In this document: in pieces, positions 22,139 through 30,195 of the stretch | Numbering within the stretch: the first letter of the stretch is position 1 | Layout: every line of letters begins with the position of its first letter | Source: an uncultured bacterium | Lineage (GTDB): Bacteria > Bacteroidota > Bacteroidia > Bacteroidales > Bacteroidaceae | DNA length: 46,721 nucleotides | Direction: 5' to 3' | Assembly (NCBI GenBank): GCA_945829425.1 | Contig: CALZUQ010000020.1 | Span: 1 to 46,721 of the forward strand | Notes under the pieces: model-generated | Seen by the model: the letters and a program-made list of their open reading frames with translations, nothing else | The model's database searches: none | What the model was told of the DNA's origin: nothing | Position numbers and translations under genes: made by a program

Positions 22139-22783
22139 ATGGCAAAGAAGAAAGGCTCCAGACAGAAAAAGGTGCAGACACGTGTCGACTTCACCCCGAT
22201 GGTGGATATGATGATGCTCCTCATCACGTTCTTCATGCTGTGTACTTCGCTCAGCAAACCGAGCTCTATGCAGCTCACGATGCCAAGTAACGACAAGAAC
22301 GTGCAGGATCAGGACCGTGGCGCCGCAAAGGCTTCACACACCATAACGCTCTACCTCGCCGGAAACGATGAAATATACTATGTTAAGGGTATACCTGACT
22401 ATGAAAACCCTGCTTGTGTCCAGAAGACAACATGGGGTGCTGACGGTATACGTGACGTGCTCATCAACCACAAGACTGACGAGGGATATACTCCTGTCAA
22501 GAACATCAAGGCGTCAAAGGCTATACTCGACGCTGAGCGTGCCAAGGACAAGAGCATGAGTGACTCGGTGTATAACGCACGTCTTAACAAGATTAAGAAC
22601 GGTGAGCTTGAGACAGGAAAAGTTCCTACCCTTACTATAATCATCAAGGCTCTTGACACAGCATCTTACAAGAACCTTGTCGACGCTCTTGATGAAATGC
22701 AAATATGTGCAATCGGTAAGTATGTCATCGACCAGATTAACCCTGACGACGAGCAGCTCCTCGGAAGTGTCGGAATCAAATAG
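22139..22783 (+). CDS. exbD: ExbD-type biopolymer transport protein, copy 2
   Basis: I use ATG 22139, eight bases after an unusually good AAGGAGGG ribosome-binding site (22123-22130). A GTG at 22130 would overlap it. The product is about 214 residues. The membrane segment TPMVDMMMLLITFFMLC (about 17-33) holds the conserved Asp. Its periplasmic part is unlike that of copy 1. Two different ExbD proteins after one ExbB is a common Bacteroidota arrangement and probably forms a mixed stator complex. Confidence 0.92.
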   Translation: MAKKKGSRQKKVQTRVDFTPMVDMMMLLITFFMLCTSLSKPSSMQLTMPSNDKNVQDQDRGAAKASHTITLYLAGNDEIYYVKGIPDYENPACVQKTTWGADGIRDVLINHKTDEGYTPVKNIKASKAILDAERAKDKSMSDSVYNARLNKIKNGELETGKVPTLTIIIKALDTASYKNLVDALDEMQICAIGKYVIDQINPDDEQLLGSVGIK

Positions 22784-22830
22784 TCTGACATTGATGACAA
22801 TATAACAAACCATAAAAGAAATATCGTACT

Positions 22831-23658
22831 ATGTCAAAAATAGATCTTATTTCAAATGATTGGACCGAGCTCGTCTTTGCCGGTCGCAATCAGGCCTATG
22901 GTGCTTACCAGTTGCGTAAGGGCACTGGCAAACGAAACGTCATCTCGATGTTCTTCGTTGCCGGAGTGGCTCTGGTGGCATACTTAGGACTCGCAGCATA
23001 CAACTCTTACCAGGCTATGGAGAAAGCTCGCTTCGAGGCAGAGATGGAAGCATCCCTCCTTGAACAGAAGAAAGAGGCTAAGGTAGAGAAAAAGGCTGAA
23101 GCTCCAAAAGTGGAGACAGTAAAGGTTGAGAAAGTAAAGTCTTCTATCAAGTTCGTACCTCCTGTTATCAAGAAGGACGAAGAGGTGAAGCCTGAGGAAG
23201 AGATGAAGTCACAGGACGAGCTTAACGAGAACAAGACCGCTATCGGTGCCTTCGACGTGAAAGGTAATGACGAGGAAGGCGGAACTGTCCTCAAGGCCGT
23301 TGAGGAAATCGCTACTCCTGAGCCACCTAAGGAAGAGGAGAACAAGGTGTTCGACGTTGTAGAGCAGATGCCGTCATTCCCTGGAGGAACAGCAGCTCTC
23401 ATGCAATACCTCAGCTCTAACGTTCGTTATCCGGCTGTTGCCGAGGAGAACGGCATACAGGGACGTGTCACAGTGCAGTTCGTCGTTGAGAAGGACGGTA
23501 GCGTGACAGACGTCAAGACACTTAAGTCGGTTGACCCGTCTCTCGACCGTGAGGCAGAGCGCGTGGTTAAGTCAATGCCTAAGTGGATTCCTGGTAAGCA
23601 GAACGGTTCTGCGGTACGTGTGAAATATTTCGTACCGGTAGTATTCCGCCTCCAGTAA
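22831..23658 (+). CDS. tonB: TonB energy-transducing protein
   Basis: This 275-residue protein has a Bacteroidota-type N-terminus (NDWTELVFAGRNQAYGAYQL) before one membrane anchor at about residues 37-55. A Lys/Glu/Val/Pro-rich periplasmic spacer (about 75-125) follows, and the TonB C-terminal domain occupies about 178-275, beginning MPSFPGG and with YPAVAEENGIQGRVTVQFVV near 196-215. It couples the ExbB-ExbD motor to TonB-dependent outer-membrane receptors such as SusC-type transporters. It ends the core operon, and a terminator lies at 23717-23772. Confidence 0.96.
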   Translation: MSKIDLISNDWTELVFAGRNQAYGAYQLRKGTGKRNVISMFFVAGVALVAYLGLAAYNSYQAMEKARFEAEMEASLLEQKKEAKVEKKAEAPKVETVKVEKVKSSIKFVPPVIKKDEEVKPEEEMKSQDELNENKTAIGAFDVKGNDEEGGTVLKAVEEIATPEPPKEEENKVFDVVEQMPSFPGGTAALMQYLSSNVRYPAVAEENGIQGRVTVQFVVEKDGSVTDVKTLKSVDPSLDREAERVVKSMPKWIPGKQNGSAVRVKYFVPVVFRLQ

Positions 23659-23716
23659 CGATATGACGAACTGTCTTACGCAGGCTATACCTTAGTAAGA
23701 CACCTCTGAGAATAAT

Positions 23717-23772
23717 TGAAGAGTAGTGGTGAGGCTTCTCAAAAAGAGGGTTTCCCTCTACTCTTCATTTTT
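23717..23772 (+). terminator. Terminator after tonB
   Basis: TGAAGAGTAGTGG (23717-23729) pairs with CCTCTACTCTTCA (23755-23767), 12 of 13 positions, followed by TTTTTC. The rest of the 377-bp gap to 24039 contains two imperfect copies of GGTCACTACAATTA-like sequence (about 23898 and 23927) and no gene that I can support. Confidence 0.7.
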
Positions 23773-24038
23773 CATGCAATGTCCATGACCTTCGTTCTCT
23801 TGCAAGTTTCTCCAAAGCGGTTCTTCAAAACAAGATGTCACGACATGGCCCGTTCTATGTTACCTCTAATGTGAACTCCGCTAATTATACTTGTTTGGTC
23901 ACTACAATTAATTCTTGCTAATAAGGTCAGTACAATTACGCATAATCGGTCGGAAATAGATTTTCCACTTATTTATATTTAGTCCTATTCTGACACCCAG
24001 TCAGTAATAACCCATATAAACCAACAAGAAGGAAAGTG

Positions 24039-25022
24039 ATGAAAAGACTCTTAAGCAACATAACGGCAACGTCTGTTAATGCCTTGTCCTCCGTGATGAT
24101 GATATTATTGGTTTTCTGTTCATGTAATCAACAGAAGTCCAAGAATAGCAGGACGGATACATACGCCTCAGGAGAGATGGTGCTTATGTGCGACGAGAGC
24201 TTCAGTCCTATCATTGAGGAAGAGCTGAAGGTTTTCCACATGACATACCCGAAAGCCAAGGTCATACCTCAGTATACCAATGAGCTCGATGCATTCAATG
24301 CACTCATGGAACAGAAGGTGCATCTAATCATTGCTACCCGCAATTTCAGCGAGAAACAGAAGGAATACCTGAAGTCCCAACAACTTAATCCTCGTTATTT
24401 CCCCATAGGTTATGATGGTCTCGCATTTATCTGCAACAATCAGAATACCGACTCCTGCATCACTGTTAACGACATAAAAAGAATACTTCTCGGACAGGTT
24501 AAGAACTGGAACGAGGTGAACAAAGGTTCGAAACTCGGAGAGATTGATGTGGTATTCGACAACAAGCAGTCTGCTGCTGTGAGATATGCCGTCGACTCTA
24601 TACTTGGTGGAACGCCGATTAACAGCAAAAATATCACTGCTGCAAAGACAAGTGTAGAGGTTATCAACTATGTTGAGAAAACCCCTAACGCCATTGGCGT
24701 GATAGGCAGCAACTGGCTTAATGACAAACGTGACACTACCAACGTGACGTTCAAGAAGAACATCACCGTCATGTCTGTGTCACAGATGGAAGTGGCTACA
24801 GAGATGAACAGCTGGAAGCCATACCAGCTCTATCTCCTCGACGGTCGTTATGCTTTCGCCCGAACGGTCTATGCACTTCTCGTCGACCCGTTCCACGGAC
24901 TGCCAGGAGGCTTCGCCAACTACCTCCAGTCGCCCATAGGACAGAAAATAATACTCAAGTCTGCCTTGCTGCCTTACCGAGGCGACCTCACCTTCCGTAA
25001 GGTAAACGTAAGTGATGAGTAA
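24039..25022 (+). CDS. PstS-like substrate-binding lipoprotein
   Basis: ATG 24039 is preferred over the overlapping GTG at 24036. The 327-residue product has a lipoprotein signal with Cys29 (VFCSC). The remainder is a two-lobed periplasmic-binding fold of the phosphate-binding PBP-like type: VMTYPKAK-like strand-helix near 70, ATRNFSEKQ near 105, GYDGLAFICN near 130, and ITVNDIKRILLGQVKNW near 146-162, which is a hallmark of PstS relatives. No pstC, pstA or pstB is adjacent. It sits behind tonB and before the TPR gene. The ligand and the reason for this placement are unknown. Confidence 0.82.
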   Translation: MKRLLSNITATSVNALSSVMMILLVFCSCNQQKSKNSRTDTYASGEMVLMCDESFSPIIEEELKVFHMTYPKAKVIPQYTNELDAFNALMEQKVHLIIATRNFSEKQKEYLKSQQLNPRYFPIGYDGLAFICNNQNTDSCITVNDIKRILLGQVKNWNEVNKGSKLGEIDVVFDNKQSAAVRYAVDSILGGTPINSKNITAAKTSVEVINYVEKTPNAIGVIGSNWLNDKRDTTNVTFKKNITVMSVSQMEVATEMNSWKPYQLYLLDGRYAFARTVYALLVDPFHGLPGGFANYLQSPIGQKIILKSALLPYRGDLTFRKVNVSDE

Positions 25023-25150
25023 CATGGTGAGGAGCTGCTGACAGTCAAATGCCGAGCAGTGCGAGTACAAACAAACCTTACTCTCAAATGCCGAGCGTAA
25101 CATTACTAAGCAAAAATAAGATTCAAGTAACAAACAATATATTTAGGAAT

Positions 25151-25216
25151 CAAACAAAAAACTCCAAAAGCAAACAAATAACTCCATAAGCAAACAAAAT
25201 AATCCAGAAGCAAACA
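25151..25216 (+). repeat. 20-bp tandem repeat in the leader of the TPR gene
   Basis: Three 20-bp units of CAAACAAATAACTCCATAAG type start at 25151, 25171 and 25191, with a partial fourth (25211-25216). The array ends 9 bp before the ATG at 25226, so it occupies the translation-initiation region. The sequence is A/C-rich and would be unstructured in RNA. TCAAATGCCGAGC also occurs twice a little upstream (25047 and 25084). Confidence 0.85.
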
Positions 25217-25225
25217 TAAGTGATT

Positions 25226-26674
25226 ATGAAGACAATCAAATATTTATTTATCGGAGCCCTGATGACAGTCATCAGCGCTCCTGTTATGGCACAAGTGTCT
25301 GTTGATGACGCTATCAAAGCCATTAAGAGTTCAAATGCCTCAAATGCTAAAGAGACAGAGAAAGTTGTTAAGCAGGCTTTCAAAGCCGTAAAGAAGGATG
25401 CTGGCGAAGTGGCTAAAATCGGTCGTGCATATCTCGACGTGAAGGATACGCTGAACGCAAGGGTGTATGCTGACCTCTCCATAAAGGCAAACAAGAAAGC
25501 TGCTGTAGGCTATATCCTCCGCGGTGACATTGAGGTGCTCAACGACAATCCGGGTGAAGCGGCATCATGGTATCAGAACGCCAAATATTTCGACCCGACA
25601 AATGCTGAGGCATATAAGAAATATGCTTTCATATACCGTGGTCGTGACCCGAAGCTGGCGGTAGAGACACTTGAAGAGCTACGCACCATCGACCCTTCAT
25701 ATCCTGTTGATGCTGAGGCTGGGCATATCTATTACCTTTCGGCAAAGAAGAGCGCAACGTACATGCCTCTTGCTCTGGAGTATTTCCAAAAGGTACAGCT
25801 TCCGGCATACGACAAGCTTGACAAGAACTACATGACTGAGTATGCACTCGTGGCTTTCGTGAGCCAGAAGAACGACCTCTCAAGACAGATTGCTGAGCAC
25901 GGGCTGAAGAGAGACCCACGCAACGCAGGTTACAACCGTCTTGTGATGTACAACTCTGTAGAGCTTAAGGACTATGAGAAGGCTATCACCTATGTTGACC
26001 GTCTTTTCAACAACAGTGACTCTCTCGAGGTTTCTACCAACGACTATAAGTTCGCAGGTCTTGCCTACGCTGGTGTAAAGAATTATGAAGAGGCTCTGAA
26101 ATACTACACCAAGCAGTTGGAGGCTTCTGAAGACAACGGCACAAAGGCAAACGTCCTAAAGGTAATCTCTGACACATATAAGGCTATGGGAGACCTTGAC
26201 AACTCTCTTGCAAAGTACGAAGAGTATCTACAGCTAAATGCTAACGCTAATGCTAATGACTACGCTGGTCTCGCTACCATCTATCGTAACATGGCAGCCG
26301 AAAAGACAGGCGAGGAGCAGAAGGTAGCTGTTAACAAGGCTTTGGAGATATATAAGAGCATGATAGAGAAGTTCCCAACATCTGCCGACTACTCTAATTT
26401 CATGTCAGCACGTACAATACAGATCCTCGATCCAGAGCAGAAGCTCGGTCTTGCTCGCCCATACTATGAGGCTTTGATAGCTTCTATCGAAGCGGCCGGA
26501 GTGAAGAGCGATGCAGACAAAACCCGAATCAAAGAGGCTTACTCTTATGTTGGTATTTACCTCTTCAAGTTCGCTAACGACATGGAGGGTGCTAAGGTGT
26601 ACTTTGACAAGCTCATCGAGCTGGACCCAGAGAACGAGCTTGCTAAGCAGGTGCTTTCAACATACGAGAAATAA
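25226..26674 (+). CDS. Secreted tetratricopeptide-repeat protein
   Basis: ATG 25226 begins a clean signal peptide (MKTIKYLFIGALM..., cleavage after VMA). The 482-residue product is a chain of TPR helices from about residue 50 to the end, for example AVGYILRGDIEVLNDNPGEA, YEKAITYVDRLFNNS and a final LIELDPENELAKQVL. It should be a periplasmic scaffold. Its place after tonB and the PstS-like gene suggests a link to the energy-transduction apparatus, but that is an inference from order. Strongly biased codons suggest high expression. Confidence 0.85.
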   Translation: MKTIKYLFIGALMTVISAPVMAQVSVDDAIKAIKSSNASNAKETEKVVKQAFKAVKKDAGEVAKIGRAYLDVKDTLNARVYADLSIKANKKAAVGYILRGDIEVLNDNPGEAASWYQNAKYFDPTNAEAYKKYAFIYRGRDPKLAVETLEELRTIDPSYPVDAEAGHIYYLSAKKSATYMPLALEYFQKVQLPAYDKLDKNYMTEYALVAFVSQKNDLSRQIAEHGLKRDPRNAGYNRLVMYNSVELKDYEKAITYVDRLFNNSDSLEVSTNDYKFAGLAYAGVKNYEEALKYYTKQLEASEDNGTKANVLKVISDTYKAMGDLDNSLAKYEEYLQLNANANANDYAGLATIYRNMAAEKTGEEQKVAVNKALEIYKSMIEKFPTSADYSNFMSARTIQILDPEQKLGLARPYYEALIASIEAAGVKSDADKTRIKEAYSYVGIYLFKFANDMEGAKVYFDKLIELDPENELAKQVLSTYEK

Positions 26675-26787
26675 TCTCTCTGTTTCTGGTGCAGGACACG
26701 TCTCCTGCTGAAAGACACATTTAAAACGGAATAATCATAGGCGGGGAGTTCTTACGCCCCCAGCCACAAATAAAAAGGAAATGATAA

Positions 26788-26817
26788 GGGCAGGCTGTTG
26801 TGGCCTGCCCTCTTTTT
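26788..26817 (+). terminator. Terminator of the TPR gene
   Basis: GGGCAGGC (26788-26795) and GCCTGCCC (26803-26810) form a perfect 8-bp stem with a 7-nt loop, followed by TCTTTTTG. Confidence 0.88.
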
Positions 26818-26962
26818 GAATAATCCCCCATAATGATATCCTTGGCGGGGTGGGGATGAGAAAGCCAAGAGATAATGAAGAGGATTATCCTGAATGTAAG
26901 ACTCCACATGTCAAATTCAGTAATCAGAGTACGACAGATACGGAACTTCAAGAACAAACACA

Positions 26963-27451
26963 ATGGCAATTGACGACGAGAAAAATCACGACAAGAAAAG
27001 ACAAGAGGAGCAGAGACTGGACGAAAAGTTCATGAATATAGCACTTCAGGAGGCGCGACAGGCAGCCATGGCTAACGAGATACCCATTGGTGCCGTCATC
27101 GTGGCGAAGGGTAGGGTGGTGTCACGTGCCCATAACCTTACCGAGACCCTTTGCGATGTCACGGCACATGCAGAGATGCAAGCCATAACGTCCGCAGCAA
27201 ATACCATTGGCGGCAAATACCTCTACGGTTGCACGCTTTACGTCACTGTAGAGCCTTGTCCCATGTGTGCCGGAGCGATAGGATGGGCGCAGATATCACG
27301 TGTCGTCTACGGTTGTCCTGATGCCAAACGAGGGTTCCGGGAGTATGCCCCACGTGCTCTGCATCCTAAAGCAACGGTGACAGAAGGAGTCCTCTGTGAG
27401 GAATGTAAAGCTCTCATGCAGGACTTTTTCCGTAAGAAAAGAGTCAGGTAA
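26963..27451 (+). CDS. tadA: tRNA adenosine(34) deaminase / nucleoside deaminase
   Basis: This 162-residue zinc deaminase of the cytidine-deaminase superfamily converts A34 to inosine in tRNA-Arg(ACG). The zinc and catalytic motif is HAEMQAI (about 71-77), with PCPMCAGAI near 94-102 supplying both Cys ligands. The N-terminus has an extra charged stretch (residues 1-20) before the usual MNIALQEARQA helix. The Met at residue 24 (FMNIAL, codon at 27032) is an alternative start that would match typical lengths better. Guanine-deaminase-like activity cannot be excluded. Confidence 0.92.
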   Translation: MAIDDEKNHDKKRQEEQRLDEKFMNIALQEARQAAMANEIPIGAVIVAKGRVVSRAHNLTETLCDVTAHAEMQAITSAANTIGGKYLYGCTLYVTVEPCPMCAGAIGWAQISRVVYGCPDAKRGFREYAPRALHPKATVTEGVLCEECKALMQDFFRKKRVR

Positions 27452-27538
27452 GGCTTCTTTACATGCTTGCTTCACTTTCTTTAGGACTTTCCCCATTCTC
27501 TTTAGGGCTTTTTACTTTTCTCTCTGAAAGAAAAATAT

Positions 27539-27546
27539 TACCTTTG
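27539..27546 (+). promoter_or_regulatory. -7 box for the META-domain lipoprotein
   Basis: TACCTTTG fits TAnnTTTG. The leader to the ATG at 27644 is about 90 nt. Confidence 0.55.
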
Positions 27547-27643
27547 CACGTGAAAAACTATAGATTAACAAGAATATCAAGTGATTAACAAGAGAAAATC
27601 ATTAGAAAAAATATCAGAATAAAAAGAAAACAAAAAAATCATT

Positions 27644-28063
27644 ATGAAAAAAACACTATTTTCCACAACACTCCTCGCATCATTTTCTATCATGTTCTGC
27701 AGCTGTGCAGGAAGCAAGAATTTCAGCGATAACAAATATGACATGACGGGAACATGGAACATCGTTACCGCAATGGACAAGAGCACAAAGGGCGGAGACA
27801 AAGAGCCGGAGATAATATTCGGGAAAGACGGCAAAATACACGGCAACGCCTCTGTCAACTCTTTCTTTGGCGGATATACCCAGAAAGGTAATGTTATAGA
27901 ATTCTCGAATATGGGTTCTACACGGATGATGGGAAAAAGCATGGACATAGAACAGGCTATCTCAGAGGCTTTTGAAAAGACCCATACTGTCAAGGTAAAA
28001 GGCAATAAGGCTACAGTATATGACAAGTCCGGTAAGAAAATCATGACTATGAAGAAGAAATAA
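27644..28063 (+). CDS. META-domain lipoprotein (HslJ-like)
   Basis: This 139-residue protein has a lipoprotein signal (lipobox around FCSC, Cys19 or Cys21). The rest is one META domain: opening GTWNIVTAMD near 36-45, then FGKDGKIHGNASVNSFFGGY (about 63-82), the hallmark F-x-x-x-G-x-I-x-G-x-x-x-x-N-x-F-x-G-x-Y pattern, and later MGSTRMMG. HslJ-type proteins are linked to heat-shock or antibiotic tolerance in E. coli, but the molecular role is not established. It is followed within 75 bp by the flavin reductase gene on the same strand. Confidence 0.87.
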   Translation: MKKTLFSTTLLASFSIMFCSCAGSKNFSDNKYDMTGTWNIVTAMDKSTKGGDKEPEIIFGKDGKIHGNASVNSFFGGYTQKGNVIEFSNMGSTRMMGKSMDIEQAISEAFEKTHTVKVKGNKATVYDKSGKKIMTMKKK

Positions 28064-28135
28064 AGGAAAGGCATATAGAAACCTCTCCAGCAAGAAAAAA
28101 GGAAAGGCAGTAAGAAAACGTATAATAAAGAAAAA

Positions 28136-28648
28136 ATGAAAAAAGTAGAACTGTCAGTCTTCTGTAAAGAAGACGTCATTAAGACCATTGGCAAGGACTG
28201 GATGCTTGTAACAGCAGGCAATAAAGAGAAGGTGAACACGATGACAGCCTCTTGGGGCGGCATAGGGTGGTTATGGAACAAGCCCGTGGCGTTCCTCTTC
28301 ATCCGCCCTGAACGTTATACCCACGAATTTGTAGAGCGCGAGTCACGTCTCACCCTGACTTTTTTCGATGCGGAACATAAAAAAGCATTGCAGCTCTGCG
28401 GTACTCGCTCAGGTCGCGACGGCGACAAAATTGCCGATGCCGGGCTTACACCTGTTACTTTAGAAAGCGGCAGCACGACATTCGTAGAGGCACGTCTCAC
28501 TCTTGATTGCCATAAGCTTTTCAAGACAGAAATGGCGGAAGAGGACTTCTTGGACAAGAGCATACTGCAACAATGGTATGACGGTCCACACGGAGGAGGA
28601 CTGCATACGGTTTATATCGTAGAGATTGACGCTGTTTATGAGCGTTAA
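28136..28648 (+). CDS. Flavin reductase-like FMN-binding protein
   Basis: This 170-residue protein has a split-barrel FMN-binding fold. KVNTMTASWGGIGWLWNKPVA (residues about 32-52) is the typical FMN-phosphate contact. RYTHEFVERESRLTLTFF (about 61-78) and the late GPHGGGLHTVYIVEI region complete the barrel. Members reduce flavin with NAD(P)H or transfer electrons; the partner here is unknown. The stem-loop at 28720-28776 follows. Confidence 0.87.
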   Translation: MKKVELSVFCKEDVIKTIGKDWMLVTAGNKEKVNTMTASWGGIGWLWNKPVAFLFIRPERYTHEFVERESRLTLTFFDAEHKKALQLCGTRSGRDGDKIADAGLTPVTLESGSTTFVEARLTLDCHKLFKTEMAEEDFLDKSILQQWYDGPHGGGLHTVYIVEIDAVYER

Positions 28649-28719
28649 GATATATCAGACGATGCTGCATGATCCTGGCGATTGGTGCATTCTGTGATTG
28701 TCAGGATAAATCTGAAGAT

Positions 28720-28785
28720 GCTGCGGAAAGACATAAGCAGGTAATGGGATTTTTTGCTGCTTAGTCTTTCCGCAGCAGTCATTTT
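28720..28785 (+). terminator. Long stem-loop after the flavin reductase gene
   Basis: Arms 28720-28740 and 28757-28776 pair over about 20 positions with one bulged base (GCTGCGGAAAGAC...GTCTTTCCGCAGC-like), followed by AGTCATTTTT. A second, weaker hairpin, ATCCTG/CAGGAT, lies just upstream (about 28671-28707). Confidence 0.65.
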
Positions 28786-28861
28786 TATTGAGACATGTCA
28801 TGCTTTGGTTAAAAAAATAAAGAAATTATCTTATTGTTTACGGTAATTAAAAAAATATGAG

Positions 28862-28869
28862 TAACTTTG
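28862..28869 (+). promoter_or_regulatory. -7 box for the holB-to-rodA gene run
   Basis: TAACTTTG matches TAnnTTTG, 34 bp before the holB ATG. It is the only clear promoter I see before the nine co-directional genes that follow, although further promoters in the larger gaps are possible. Confidence 0.6.
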
Positions 28870-28902
28870 CAACGAAGTGTATATTTACCGTAGCAGAATA
28901 AT

Positions 28903-30171
28903 ATGAAGTGGAGCGAAGTAATCGGACAAGAGGAGGTGAAGAACCGGCTAAGAGAGCTGGTTGCAGGCCGCCATATCCCTCATGCTCTGATGCTCAGTGG
29001 CGAAACTGGGTACGGCACTCTCGCTCTTGCCATGGCATTTGCTTCCACCCTTCTTTGCCGCTTCTCGCTGAATAAAGGCAGAACACAGGAGCCGGGCCTT
29101 ATGGATTTCGGTCAGGATAGTTCTTCAGAACACTCAGATATTACGTCACTACCGATTTCCGACGCTTCTCAAGAAACTCCAGATACTGAAGCCTGCGGAG
29201 ACTGTCCGCAGTGCTCCATGCTGCGCCATTGGCAACACCCCGACCTACATTTCTCCTTCCCCACGGTAAAGTCACCCTCCATGGCTGCCGAACACAAGCC
29301 CGTCAGTGATGACTTTATGAGAGAATGGTATGAAGTAATCAACCGCGAGGGTCCCTACCTCTCCTTCGACCTCTGGCTCGAAGAGATGAAGACCACTACC
29401 CAGCAGGCTATCATTACTGCTGCCGAGAGCGACGCCTTGGCGCGTAAAATCTCCCTGACCTCCAGTCAGGGCGGCTATAAAGTGGCTGTAATATGGCTTG
29501 CCGAACGTATGAATGAGGCGAGTGCAAACAAAATACTCAAGACGTTGGAAGAGCCTACCGACAAGACTGTCTTTATCCTTGTCGTAGAACACCCAGAACG
29601 CCTCCTTGAGACGATACGCAGCCGAGTGCAGACCATTGACGTGCCACGGATAGACTGCCGTAGCATGGAGCAGGAACTTGTTGCCCGGAAAGGACTTGAC
29701 CTCGATACGGCACGTCACGTAGCGCGGGCTTCTGAGGGCAACTGGATTACCGCCGTTGAGATGCTCTCCCCCGACTCTGAGCGCCGACTCTTTCTCGACC
29801 TTTTTATCATGCTCATGAGACAGGTCTACGCCCGCGATGTCCGAGGCATGAAGAAATGGAGCGAGACGACGGGAGCTTTCGGCCGTGAGAAGCAGAAAAG
29901 GCTTCTGACCTATTTCATGCGTATGATACGTGAGGCTTTCGTCTCCAATTTCCATAACGAAGCACTGTCGTATATGACAGTTGAGGAAGAACAGTTTGTA
30001 AAGAAATTCGGCCCATTCATAAACGAGACGAATGTCATAGAGATTAACGCACTTTTGGAACTTGCGCACCGCGACATCTCGCAGAATACAAACCAGAAGA
30101 TTGTCTTCTACGATACCGCCCTCCGGCTTACCGTGCTGCTTCTTCGCAAGCCGTCACAAGATAACAGATAA
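28903..30171 (+). CDS. holB: DNA polymerase III subunit delta' (clamp-loader ATPase-like)
   Basis: This 422-residue AAA+ clamp-loader subunit has the N-terminus WSEVIGQEEVKNRLRELV and PHALMLSGETGYGTLALA. The latter is the Walker A position but lacks the GKT lysine, so it probably does not hydrolyse ATP, as in E. coli delta'. A Cys cluster (CGDCPQC near 98-104, plus an earlier LLC) should bind zinc. A Ser/Asp-rich insertion of about 45 residues separates these Cys. ILKTLEEP near 205-212 is a family signature. It leads the co-directional run and is 24 bp from ricT. Confidence 0.92.
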   Translation: MKWSEVIGQEEVKNRLRELVAGRHIPHALMLSGETGYGTLALAMAFASTLLCRFSLNKGRTQEPGLMDFGQDSSSEHSDITSLPISDASQETPDTEACGDCPQCSMLRHWQHPDLHFSFPTVKSPSMAAEHKPVSDDFMREWYEVINREGPYLSFDLWLEEMKTTTQQAIITAAESDALARKISLTSSQGGYKVAVIWLAERMNEASANKILKTLEEPTDKTVFILVVEHPERLLETIRSRVQTIDVPRIDCRSMEQELVARKGLDLDTARHVARASEGNWITAVEMLSPDSERRLFLDLFIMLMRQVYARDVRGMKKWSETTGAFGREKQKRLLTYFMRMIREAFVSNFHNEALSYMTVEEEQFVKKFGPFINETNVIEINALLELAHRDISQNTNQKIVFYDTALRLTVLLLRKPSQDNR

Positions 30172-30195
30172 TAATATATATAACGCCATAACACA

